Assembly: GCA_004009845.1 (NCBI GenBank)
Contig: RMBW01000030.1
Coordinates: 62,001-126,000, forward strand
DNA: 64,000 nucleotides
Direction of reading: 5' to 3'
Source: Davidsoniella eucalypti
Lineage: Eukaryota > Ascomycota > Sordariomycetes > Microascales > Ceratocystidaceae
Shown: one piece after another, positions 26,155 through 38,400 of the stretch
Layout of the letters: every line of letters begins with the position of its first letter
How positions within the stretch are numbered: the stretch's first letter is position 1
The notes under the pieces: model-generated
What the model was told of the DNA's origin: nothing
What the model saw: the letters and a program-made list of their open reading frames with translations, nothing else
Database searches by the model: none
Program-made: the position numbers and the translations under genes

Positions 26155-28130
26155 TTAAGCAGACACAGAGACAGTAGGGATGTAGTAGTTCATGCTTGAG
26201 CTTTGCAAATAACGAACACGCTTGTTAGACTCTGTATCAGACTCGGGAGTAAGCCACATGTTCTGAGGAGCGGCCAGTATCTTGCGAACGTTGTCTTGCA
26301 AGGGGCTGTCGCTGTCACACGAGTTGGCCGACATAACCGAGTAGCTACGCTTCGACTTGAGTGAACTGCTACTCTGGAACTTGATATCGTGCAGAATCCG
26401 GGCCGCTTCCTCATCACGAGGTACAGGGGACTGTGTAAGGCCGGTTCCAAATTCACTGATAGACATGATCTGTGGGGCCATGTCCAAGTAGCACTTCTGA
26501 GAGACGTTAAAACTGGAGCTAGTATGCTGCTTGCGCATCTGTGGCCGATGTCCTTGGTAGGGCACGGAACGGAGCAGCGAGGCAGGCGTGACTATCTCAC
26601 CATTGAAGGACATCATCGAAGAAGTGGTGGAGCGTGAATCATCAGAAATCATGGACTCGGGAGAGGAGTTGGTCGAGGGCATGGGCATCATCGAAGGCCG
26701 GCAGATGTGAGAAGCGGAAAGATTTGCAGGTGACGATGACATTGAATATCTGTCAATGTATTTTGCAGAGAAAGATTTGTTGTAGCTGTCCACAGCAAAG
26801 CTCATAGCAGCACGAGAGTTTGTCAAAGACGGCAAGAAGGGAAGAGTAGGCGCAACAGAGAACGATGAGGGCGCAGGGCTTGCAGCAGAAGCCGTGGTCC
26901 GCATCGATGGTAGCGATACGTTTCCGAATGACTGGCACCGGGTGGGCGTAGGAGAGACACGGCGAGGGACAGGAGACAGAGAAGCAGACATGGCGAATGA
27001 CTGAGGAGGCGAAGTTGAACTACGAGCCAGGCTCTCGAGGGGAGAGATGACCTTAGCTTTGGGGGTGAGATCAATATTTCTGATATCGACATCCAGATCT
27101 AGAATCATGCGCTGCCACTTGAGAGTCGCGGCGCTCTTCTCGAACGACATGGAAGCGGCATGGGGTCCACTGGAGGGAGGAGGCGGGTAGTTCATGCTGA
27201 ATGTAGCCCAGCGAACGAACAGATCCTCAGGAATATGCAGCTTCCAGTTGATAGCCTGCAGAAAGGCAATCTCATTACGGTTGATTTCAGTGACAGGGAG
27301 GCCAGACATTCTACTCCAGGCCTTAGCAGAGTAGTTGCGGTCCTGAAGATACTTGGACGCCAAGATCAAGGCCACGAGGAACATGCGGCGGCCGCACTGC
27401 AAAGCGCGGGAGGAATCATCGGACTGTCCCTTGATAAAGTCACACTTTGGCACGTGGGGCTTTATCAGGATCAGGTAATACATGGCAACTTGCAACGTCG
27501 AGTAGGAGGTGCGGGATCGACGAAGAGTTTCCTCGATGAAAGTACGCAGCTTAAGAGGAGATTTTGCGGCCTGGTAGCCCTGACATGGGGTTGCAGCCGA
27601 CAGTGGCCATATGGCCTGAACAATGAGCGTAGAAGACTCTATTGTCGAGATTGTAAGTATAATGATTGTGGTCGTGAAGGCATCGTCCACTGGTGGAATG
27701 ACTACCGTTCATCCCGGCTGGAAGAGAAAGACTTACCAACAAGACTCTCGACAAAGGTGACTTTCCGGTCGGATTGGCGAACAAGCTGAGGGACAGTTCC
27801 TGCGCGGTGAGGCATGGAAGTGCGGTGGTGGTTTCGTCGGACAGTATTCGCGGGAGGTAGTGGTGCTTGTTGCAGATAGACACGGCTCATGGAGGCATCA
27901 AACTCGGTGATTGACGGCAGAGCTACTTGGTTAACGTTGGTGTTGATAAGCTCGCTGGGGCGGATAGAGGCAGAGCATTCTTCATTGTCCGACACAGAGG
28001 AAAATGAGGTTTGTGATGAAGAAATAGAAGCACTGTCGAAGACGCTCGAAGATGTGAAAGATGACATGCGATCGGGACTGGTGTTGTAGACAAATTGAGA
28101 AGGCGATGAGCCATTAGGAAGAAACGCCAT
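26155..28130 (-). CDS. Pcl5/Pas1-like Pho85-type cyclin, two exons
   Basis: Join 28130-27737 and 27638-26155 (exons of 394 and 1484 nt, 625 residues). The 98-nt intron has donor GTAAGT and acceptor CGACAATAG. The junction restores VTFVESLVESSTLIVQAIWP, as expected for this family. The cyclin box spans roughly residues 130-285: FIEETLRRSRTSYSTLQVAM, RALQCGRRMFLVALILASKY, LQDRNYSAKAWSRMSGL, EINRNEIAFLQAINWKLHIP. These match the Pcl-type cyclin N domain that activates Pho85-like kinases; the closest named relatives I recall are Pcl5 and fission-yeast Pas1. The Ser-rich N-terminus and the long Ser/Pro-rich C-terminus are low complexity and probably carry phosphorylation sites. The start ATG at 28130 has context CCCAACATGGCG. 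Upstream sense sequence is strongly pyrimidine-rich. The symbol is left blank because the exact orthologue is not certain. Confidence 0.9.
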
Positions 28131-28599
28131 GTTGGGTGGTGATTAATAAGATGGTAGTGATCAAGAGGTTTAGTTTACTTGTGTAACTCCCTCCAGTCGC
28201 TTGTAAGCAAGGTCGGAACAAAAGATCGAAAGTGGTGGGTGGTATTAGATGCTAAGAGTATTAGTTTAAGGTTGGCAGGTGAAGAACGACGAGTGAAGTT
28301 TCTTAGATATGCCGTGAGACGATCGAATGTTTAGACGAAGCAGATACAGAGGCGACTGGAAGAAGAAAGATGACAGACTCTACAACAAGCATTGCTTTAC
28401 GTAGTGAGGTGTGTATCGGGTTGAGAGAGAGACAAGAGTAGTACGTCGAAGTCGTCAGGACCAGGACTATACGATGGAAGAGCAGTATCAAACAATTAAG
28501 TAGGTACAGTTACAGGGAAGACGAAAGAGCTATTCCCAGGCAACCAGGTGCGCAGTCATCTGATGGCGAAATAAGAGACCGTGATACACAAGTGAAGGC

Positions 28600-29440
28600 T
28601 GATGGTGGTTGGCAACCTGACTGGAGGCGAAAGACGAGATGGTGAGCGAGCAGGCGGTAGAAAGAGTCAACGGTGGTGGCGACGGCGATCTTTAAGCAGG
28701 AGGATCGGAGCAAAGACGTCAGAGAAAGAACAGACACGGGGACGAGGAGGTAGAAGAAGAAGAAGAAGAGGCCTCAGATCAGTTTGGGATGACGATGCTA
28801 GACGTAGTAGAGTTCAGAAACAGGGAGCCGAAGAGGATAAAAAAGAAATGAATAAAGAGCCAAAAACAGGAATAAAGGTAAAGAGGCGATGCAAAGACCA
28901 AGCGCGCTGAAGCAAGTTTCTAGAAATATAAGCGACTGAACCACACCGAAAAAGACGAAACACAGCCCAGGAAAAATAAAGAGAAAAAAGAGCCAGAGAT
29001 AATAAGAAAGGAAGCGGTGGTGATGTGGGATATAGTGCAAATGACAAGTTAAAGCAAACCAAATCGATCTGGAGTGAACCGAACGCCGGATACAAAGGAA
29101 ATCAATCAGCAGGCGTCAAGAGACGGCATCAGAGCAGACAATGCGATATGGCTTAAAGGGGAAGATCTGTCGACCAGCAGCAGACAGAAGAGAATTAGAT
29201 ACTGGAAGGAGATGATGATGATGATGGTGATAGTGAGGGAAAACGGCTGCAGGTACGGATACAAGTAAGGTAAGTTCAAGTTGTCGCGTCCACACACGGT
29301 TGGGCAAGAAACTCAAAACAAGAAATTGGGCGGCTCGGGGTATAGCCTATATTAAGGAAAAGGGAAGACGAGAAGACAGGGAAGGAAAAAAGAAAAGAAA
29401 AAAAGAGAGAAGATGGCGTGAATAATGGAACCTACAAGGA
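28600..29440 (-). promoter_or_regulatory. Pyrimidine-rich promoter/leader tract of the cyclin gene
   Basis: The + strand here is strongly purine-rich (many GAAGAAGAAG and GAAAGA blocks), so the sense strand of the downstream cyclin gene is CT-rich. Such tracts are common in promoters and 5' leaders of filamentous fungi. The tract lies 0.5-1.3 kb upstream of the start codon. No transcription start can be fixed from sequence alone. Confidence 0.35.
29211..29227. repeat. Short (GAT)n run
   Basis: Trinucleotide run of about five to six units inside the purine-rich region upstream of the cyclin gene. Confidence 0.75.
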
Positions 29441-32400
29441 TGTGAAGCGTAAAGTGGAAGAAATGTAACAAGTACAGCACATAGCGTAATAGCGTAGGCG
29501 GTAGGGAAGACAGAATGGGATCTTGGTGTCTCCGGGGGTGAATGACTATGACTCTTACCTGGCTAGTGGGTTGGTTCACTGCTCACTCTAGGTGGCTCAC
29601 TTCACAGTCTCGTGAGGGATAGACGATAGCAGAGTGCCTAGCTGGCTGACTGATGAAATAAAATCGCAGGAGAGCAATGACTTGGCGGCCAGAACTGACT
29701 AACACATCAAGCGATTGGCTGACTGGTCTCTGACACTTCTATAATAACGGATGACGAGGTTAGCTTCTGCGATGTCGCAGCCTAGATAATACCATGGCTA
29801 TCAAGGCAATTATGGGAGGCAGAGCAGCTTGGTTGCTATGACTTGGCCGGGCAGACTGGTGCCATTACGCTGGTACTATTACACCAAGGCATCTATCTAT
29901 CCTCAGGCCTGGTATCACCAGCAGAGTATCTGTACATCTACGCCTGGCTGTATCTCTGTTGCCAATGTTGTGCAGGACGGATCAAATCAAACAGGATCAA
30001 ACTCAAAGGCCGTTGTGTGTTATGTATGCGTATTGTATGCAGGCTGAGTTAAAGTAAATGTTGTAGGCGGAGCAGTGACAAGGGGGCGGGTTGCGCATCA
30101 GTAAGAGCCAATGTTTGGAGTTGGTTCAAACTGTTCAAGCACTTTAGCACTTATGTATCAGTACTTTCTCTGGCTTTTCTTTCCTAGCCAGGCACACCTT
30201 AGCGCACGTACTGGCTGTTGCATTGCTGCAAAGGCCCATAAGCTTAAGGGAAAGGAAGATCACAAGAATCTAGTGCATGTACAAATAGACAGGGTGCTGT
30301 GGCGTAAAATAGGAGGAGTCCGTCACAGGCACTCGCCATGTGAGGCACTAAATTAGCGGGCGGAAAAAAATGGCAATAAAAAAAAATATCACTTCTGTAG
30401 GCAGCACAAGTTGCCTGCCTGAGCTCGCAAAAGCATGGATGATGCATTATAGCGTCCGGGTGGTTTGTCAACTACTTTTACGGTGAACAAATAGAGCGCT
30501 CTGGCTGCTGGATAAGTACTTCCAATCATCACTATAGAATCGTGCAGCCAAGCCTTGCAAGATCTCCAGTGTCTAGGAGACCAGCCGAACATCAAACCTC
30601 CCAAACAAGGGGTGTCTGTCACAAGTCAGGTTCCAGACAGGCAGCAGGCCGATACTTAGAAGGCAGATCAACTCCAGTCACAGCTATTGCTATTCATTCT
30701 GGCATCGGCCTAGGCTGCCCAGCGAGAAACCAAGATACATATGTATGCGCCAGGTGTTTGATACGGCCCTGTGTCGCAGTAGACTCAGTGTAGCGCAAAT
30801 CATAAACCATAGGTAGACGAAGCTGAACGCAATGGAGGATTGCCTGCAGAGGTTTGGCCACATAGAGGTCGCAGCGCTTGACTCTCTGTAATCCAAGGGC
30901 CTTTGGCATCATGTTTCTTATTTTTCTTCTTCCATTGGGAGTCATCGCCTCGTCTCACATAATACTGTATGGAGCATACGGATAGACCCATATAGAATCA
31001 ATTCAGGCATTTTTTCAAGGAGGAGTTATAGTCTGGGTCTGTAGTCTGGGTCTAAAATGCTGGGGGATCGATTCTCCAAGTTAATGACTTTGGCTTGGCT
31101 GTTTTAGGCCATGCCCGCTGAGGCAGCTTGAAGAGGGACAGAGCCAATAGAGTGAGTGAGTTGCTATGCTATCAACTAGTAGCCTAGCCGCTAGTAAAAA
31201 CCAAGTAAAACAAGGCCGGGGCTAGAGGGACGGGAGGGAGGATTTGGTAGTTAAAAAACCCCCCATGATAAAATCAGAGGGTGACTCTTACATTAGCGGT
31301 CCAAGAATGCAGTTGAGTGGCTTGTATCGTGACAGCGCGGCAGTGTAGCGTAGTAGCAACGAAGCAATCAACGTACGTAAAATATAGCGGAAAAGGAAAA
31401 ATAAGACACGGTCGTAGCGATAGGTGTGTCTCCTGATATCCAGACTCACGCTTGTGGCAACCAAAGCAGAGCAGATGGATCGATGGCCTCACAAAAGAGC
31501 GAGATTGGGAATAGCACACAATGCTCTCAAGGTGGCGATAGTAGAGAAGAGGAGGAGGCTGTCGATACGGATGGTGGCCGTACAATCTATGGAATTGCGT
31601 CACGAGCGTAGAAAAAGAGGCTTTTTATGGTCGGACCTGGGAATACGAACGATATCGTTGTCAATAGAGATGTCGACAAAGAGGGGCTTCGAGGCGTGAG
31701 AAAAAGACAACAAAGTTTGTACCAAGAAGAACAAAGAAAAATGGACGGCGATGACGATCAGCAATGTCCAAGAAGAAAAAGATGGCGATTTAAAAAAAAA
31801 TTTATGAATATGTGAAGAGAAATTTGGAAAAGGCCACAACTCAACAATTTTGCTTCCTTCCCGGATTATCACCACATATGAGGCAGTTTCCAAGCTAGGT
31901 CGTGATAGATTTATGGTGTGGTTAGCTTTCTACCTGAAGATAGGTTCAGGGTCCGGGTTAGGGTTAAACGTTATAAGAAAAAGTTTAGATTTTGTAGGTG
32001 AAACCAGAGACGGCAACATCAAGAAATTACAAAATAAATCGTCAAAGCTTTCAAAGAACTGAATTCAACATCGATCAGCCGCGGGCCAAGCTTGATGTCA
32101 AAGTGGTTACTGAATTCGGAAGTGGCTATTATATCAGCGTTCGATAGCGTGAATTACAATAAAACGAAAGGAAAAAAAAAAGCTAATAACGGAGAATCTG
32201 AGATACGTAGGGACACATGGCGAGGAAGGCGAAATCGTCGGGCTGGGTAAGAAAAGAAGAAGATGAAGAAAAAAAGAAAGGAAAAATATGAGAAAGAACA
32301 ATCCCGAATATAGAGGGGCGTTACTAATAGATATGCGCCCAACAAACCAACTCCGAAGTCTAACGTGATCGAGATTGGAAGCATGCGTCTCACGAGTTTA

Positions 32401-35400
32401 CTGCGTTTTTGGGGGTTTTTTGCCATATTACATACAATTTACCTATCGAGAACCATGTTCTTTGCCCTATAAAATCCCCATCAGTGCCGGAAAAAAACAC
32501 AATGAGCTAGGAACTCATTCATTTCACGGCGCAGCGGGGTTAGGTTAAGCCTATTTCCTGCACTTGCCTTGTACTCTGCATCATGCTTCGATGTGGTTTA
32601 GGCTCATGTATCATCATCGAAGAGTATCATGTACAATTGATCGATGAGGTGGTCAGAATATATCGAGAAATGAAGACAAAGTAACTTACACGTTAGCTTC
32701 ATCTAGACTCGGTCAACAGATGTAGATAACATGGATGTTCTCGGTCTACAACAACAGCCATATTCTATAAGAAAAACGTAGAGTCTTAAGAGTACTAGGT
32801 TGTATATATATGCTGTTTGAACAGTGGCAATAAAGCAACCATTCCTTAAGTGCGCTGGCATGACTTGTTCCAGTGACAGACTCAAGGCTTCCAAACACCT
32901 ATGAAGACGACAACATTCAAAGATCTACAGCGGCAAGTGTCCGACTAGGAAGTCTATAACTCTTAAATATATATACATAAACACGAACATTGTACCGTAT
33001 TCTGCTCCACATGGCAAGCATGCCTCTATATACTCAATGTATGTACATGAGTACAACATTTACCCCAGCGGTAGAATTCCAAAGAATGGAAATTGTACGA
33101 TCTAACCAGAAAAAGTTGATGATCTTTGAGGCAAATATGTAGATCACCCTATCTACTCACCAGACCTAACAAGAAGAAAAAAACAACACTTTGAATGTCG
33201 ACGAAAGCCTCCAACTTTGGAAACAACTGTCATATATTTGTACGAATCTAAAGGAAGAGGCCCAGCTGCACAATACATACAGGATGAATGGATGGGCACA
33301 AGGCTGAAGTTGCGGCTAGGCCAGATCAAGGGTCATCATGAAATATCATGATTTATATATCCATATGCCGTTTCCATTATCTTTGGTGAGGAGCGCTGCA
33401 GAAGCCTAGCACACGGAATATCAGAGAAATTTGATGCAATATATGCACAGAAGATATAGTATTTATGTGAAGATACAATCATACAAATACTGCTCTTATC
33501 ATGTGGTACTCCTCCTCTACTTTCTCCAATCGTCTAGGGCCATCTATCATGAAATCTGTCTTATTTTTATTTGGGTAAAATTGCCAAGCCCTTTTTTTTA
33601 AATAAAAATCATGGCTGCAACCTCCACATTATACATGCTGATTGGTGGTGATCCATAACTTCAACACCTCTAGACAATCTAGAGATGATTGAAAAGCCAT
33701 AGGACCATGGTGCCGAAATGAAAAACTTTCATGTGTAGCCAAAAGCCATTTTACAACTGGTACAAGAGACAAGACGGTAATTATTATATAAATACGAGAC
33801 CTGATTGGTGTTGTGAAATTGCACTTTCAAGAAAGTCCGGAGCATTACTTCAATTCCTCTTCAATAATAGCACAGTAGAAGATACCCCACTAGTTTATAT
33901 TGTTGGTAAGTTATCGGGCGAACTTTGATACTATAAAAGGCAAAGAGATACAAGCGGCGACAATGCTGAGATTCAGTACAGTATTCTAACCCTTATTTCT
34001 TAATCACTATTTGTCTTCTGTCTTCTGTTACTATACATCGTGATCCGTAAAGACGTAAAATGATAAAATAAATATCATGAGCTTTGTTCAGCCACTTTAA
34101 TTATAAATTGTGCATGGAATATTCATTGGTTAGACAAAAGTCAGTTCTAGACCCCTGTTCTTCTATATGTCTGTAAATACCCCTCTTTCCATAAATACAT
34201 ACAGATGTACAGTATATCTTCAGGCACTGTATTTCTCTTTTCCTAGAAAAGATAACATGACCTCGTTTTATCTGTATACCTGCATACACTATATCTTCTC
34301 TTCGTTTTTTACTTGCTTATGACAGAATCTCGTGTGCGTGTATTGGGGTAATGATACCAGAGAGGGAAATACAACATTATAGTAAACCACCTCCTTATGA
34401 TGCTTCGCCTCCTCTTTGGATTGTCGTTTGGATAATACGTAGCAGTACTGTGGAGTTTTCTATATCTCGGTATCTACACTATCTGTATGTGGCCGTATAA
34501 GGGATTGAAAAGCGATATCAAGACTTTATTTTCTTTGCTGCAATATCATATTATTGGCGCCTTTGTTCGATGTCGTATTTTTATTTCCCCCCGCCCCCTT
34601 GTTGTGTGCATACAGGGTTACAATTGATATATAAGGTAGCAACATAATATTAGTATTGGCACACTGTAAATCAAATGCCCATCTTTCTCCTTTCCCTCCT
34701 GCTATTTTCGTCTGCTTGATGGAATAAATAGAGTGGCCTTGGATATTGTTATAAAACTCGTTGTTTCCGTTCATCCCTTGTTTTTCTCTCATGTTGTTCC
34801 TCTATTTGATCATGTACTTCTTGCCATCTCGGTTCCTTTGGCATTCTGTTCTCGTCTTTAGTGATATTCCATTTGTGGCGTAGCATGTTCTAGGCGTTTA
34901 AGAATACACTGCAAGTTAGTAAAGAAGGTGGCTCAGCTCTTGTTCTAGTTGATCCGATCCCCAATGTGGCCCGCGCACATCCTACAAACATTCCGCCATG
35001 GTACTGAAATGCGATGTATTTATTTATACAGCTGAGATCTTTTGTCTTATGTCGCTAAGCCATAATACGCAGAAGAACAAAAAGATAACCTTTGCTGGAT
35101 ATGTATCTGTAGGTCTACCTAAAATAGCCGGGAATTCTCTTGATGAACTTGTTATGATTTGGGTTGACCATGTGAGCGCTTGTAGGAATCAAGAGAAGGG
35201 TGGGAAGCTTTAGCACATGTCCTTCGATATTTTGCCCAGATCTTTTCTCTCTTTGTTCCTTTCTGGTAATTTCATTATATTAGCACAACTATCATATTTA
35301 TAAGGGGTTGTTTGTGCTTGCATTTCGAAACCCAGCTCCAAACAGTTTAAACAAAATTGAAGGGTTGTTGGTTAGTCCGCTTGCTTCTTTTCATTCAAAC

Positions 35401-38400
35401 AATAACTACGCGTCTTCCTGTCTTTTACAACTAACAACCGAAATAAGAAATCTGGGTCAAATATATTCAAATATGACTATTTCTAATATGTCAAAAAGCT
35501 AGCTCAGGCTGACAGGTAGGTCGCAAACGGACAGCGTCGTATTGAAATTTCAATATGGCCTCATTAGGTGATTCTAACTACCTGGTCGGAAGATGACGGG
35601 AATACACAAGACAGTTGTCTAACCCTAACCCAGTATTATATACCCTTAAGTGTATCAGTACTTGTGACACCATTTCATTACTTCCTTTACAAAAAATACA
35701 TAGACATAGTTGGCAGCACAAAAAAAAACCATGACTCACATTATTCACCTGACCCGATAACCAGTCTTCCACAAAAGTCGATATCTGACTTTTTGGCATT
35801 GCGTTTTCTTCCCTAATTTTTCGATGGTAAGTCCTCAAAATGACAACATCTCCTTGGCCTTCACAATAGGATCGAGTACAATCGGAACGAAGACAATAGA
35901 AAGACTCACGATATGGAAAGGTGGGAGGGGAAACGTTAATGTTGAGTCATGTGGCGGCATGAAGCACGGAATAGAGATAGGCAATCAGATATACCGTAAT
36001 AGCGAAAATCTTATATTGGGTTTTAGGTGCAACCAAAATCGGGAATGAATGACACTATTACTACTAGATTGAGGACATTACAGCTTGTGTATACTACTGT
36101 ACGTCTCATATAGGAACTCGCTTGTGAGAGCCTTGTGCTCGCTTAAATTGTATATCATGTTGTATTGAGTTGGCTTTGATATCACTACAGATATCTTTTG
36201 CTTGATCGAGATATCTTGGATAGAAGAAATTCAAGAAATTCATTTTTCAACTCCGTCAAACCAAACAACACTCTTTTGTTGTACTAAATATTTATGTAGG
36301 TACTTCAAGGCAAAATCGAATCACTGTCAAAGTTTTATCGGCCGGTAATCTCTTGGGTAGTATGATATGTATCTGTATATATTCCCGCTGTCTTTATAGC
36401 CAACCTAGGACCTGTGCCCCTGGGCCAAGATTCTTAGGACTGTCTTAGCGTATGTTCAGATGCTTTTCCATAGTTTAGGCGCTTCAGGATGACTCCCCAG
36501 GTGGTCACTTGAGCTGTAGAAGTTTTGATATTGTATGTTTAAATCATACATGTACAGCTATCATCAGAGTATTCTTAGTAGATCTTCACAAAACAAAAAG
36601 ATAAAAAAAAAACATGCATAGTCACAAATAAGGAAAGTCTTACCACGGTCGTATGTCTAGTTATGAGGTTGTTCCAATATAATTTAGATACGTGACTAAG
36701 TGCCTTTTCCCTCTTTTTCTCCAAATGGGCCTCTTTGTGTTGGTTATACATGTAGGGTACGTGTGTGGTTGTGAACCCCCCCTGGGCAGTTCGGTAGGCA
36801 TTCTATGCTCAAGTTATATCACACTTAGAGATATCAATCATTGACTCACCAAGGCTTCGCTTCGTTCACATTTGTCATATCTTGTCGCAACAAAAGTGAC
36901 ACAGATGAATCTACGCACCAAGCATGATAGGCAGGGCGAAATCGGAAGCCTGTAATGATATCAATGACCCTGAGAAGGTTTCTGTGTTATGGCGAGAGAA
37001 GGCTGACACGGTGACTGCAACTATAGCCTCTTAAAGACTCGAATAGCACGATATCGGGCTTCTTTTTGCCTCGGAATAGTATGAATATGATTACTGGCCT
37101 CAGTATGCCATTCCATACCGGAATAGAGCCCATGCATGATGTCATCCTTCACAAAGCTCCTATCTCACTACAGTTCCATTAGGAATTCACGAATCTCTAT
37201 CCTTTTCTTCTCTGATGGTTGCAGACAGTCTTAGGCGTCATGCCCGAATTGTGATAAGCGATAGATACGCAAAAGGTGCGATTCTCCTTGCAATCTGCCA
37301 TAGCAATATAGATAGCTGTGCCATATATGCTAAATCACAGGGCAAACGTAGTTAGCTATATCTGTTTAAGGCATGTCTTAGGGTGGAATATCTCTCAGTT
37401 CCTGGAATAGAATCGTGGTTCATACGATGCAATCATGAGCTAATATCCAACTAGTCATCATCTGTAGTTAGGTTTGAAGGACTTGTGCCCTGTCTATAGA
37501 TAAAAATATAATAGGGAAAGACATTAGTACTGCATTGAACTTCTTAGGATTGCAAAATATTTTGGTATTCATGCAAGCTTCTCACATAAGCTTGCATATT
37601 AGGCATTTCAACATTAGCGGTAGAATCGAAGTGACAAGCTCCGATTGCAGCCTGATAATTTCTGTACATGGTTTTTCCTTTAAACAAAGAAAAAGCCGAT
37701 GTAGCTGACATAACCCTAAACGTCCTACAAACCCTCAACTTACTTTTTCTTCACCGCCTCTGATCCACTAAGCCAAAAACAAAAATAGCGCATGAAAATG
37801 GTGGGTATTTATTTGCTGGCTTGCGGATTATTACAGAACTTCGTTGATACGCTGCCGGTCCAATTTAGAACAAGAACTAACACGCTAACATGGACTAGCC
37901 GACATACCACGCATAATATGGAATAGTTATGACAATAGGATCTCAAGGCTTCATAATACTCGAAGTAGAACAACGATGATCTCGTCTCCTCGATTCTGTG
38001 GGAAGCAAAAAACTCAAGGTCTAACAGCCAATGGATCTGAGATTCATGGATTGGTACGTAGTTCATGCCTTCTAAACCCCTGTTACAAGGCTTGAATGGC
38101 TGTTCACCAAAGTTAAGGCTTGAATGCGTTTTCTTTCGTCTGTTCTTTTGTATCTCTGTGTTGTCCAACATATGAAATTCTCTTTGAGATCCTGATGTCA
38201 GGAGACGAAGGAGAAATATATGCAAATAGGTATTATGATTTATGAGTGATATAGATACTTCAATGTCTTTTTCACTGAAGAACAATGAATAGGGGCTAGT
38301 TGCTGTTCAACTCGTTGATTTTGAGTATCTTAAAATGCAAAATTCAAAGACAACACACATTAGATATACCAATCGTGCACAACACACCGTTAGGCTGAAT

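Noticed and set aside
27160..27789. 209-codon plus-strand frame
   Set aside because: Antisense shadow of the cyclin gene.
33731..33928. Short frame with a GTAAGT near its end, possible first exon
   Set aside because: No downstream exon with matching phase and no known protein text could be found.
37809..38285. 158-codon minus-strand open frame
   Set aside because: The longest frame in its desert, but there is no recognisable domain. Without transcript or homologue evidence it is not listed as a gene.
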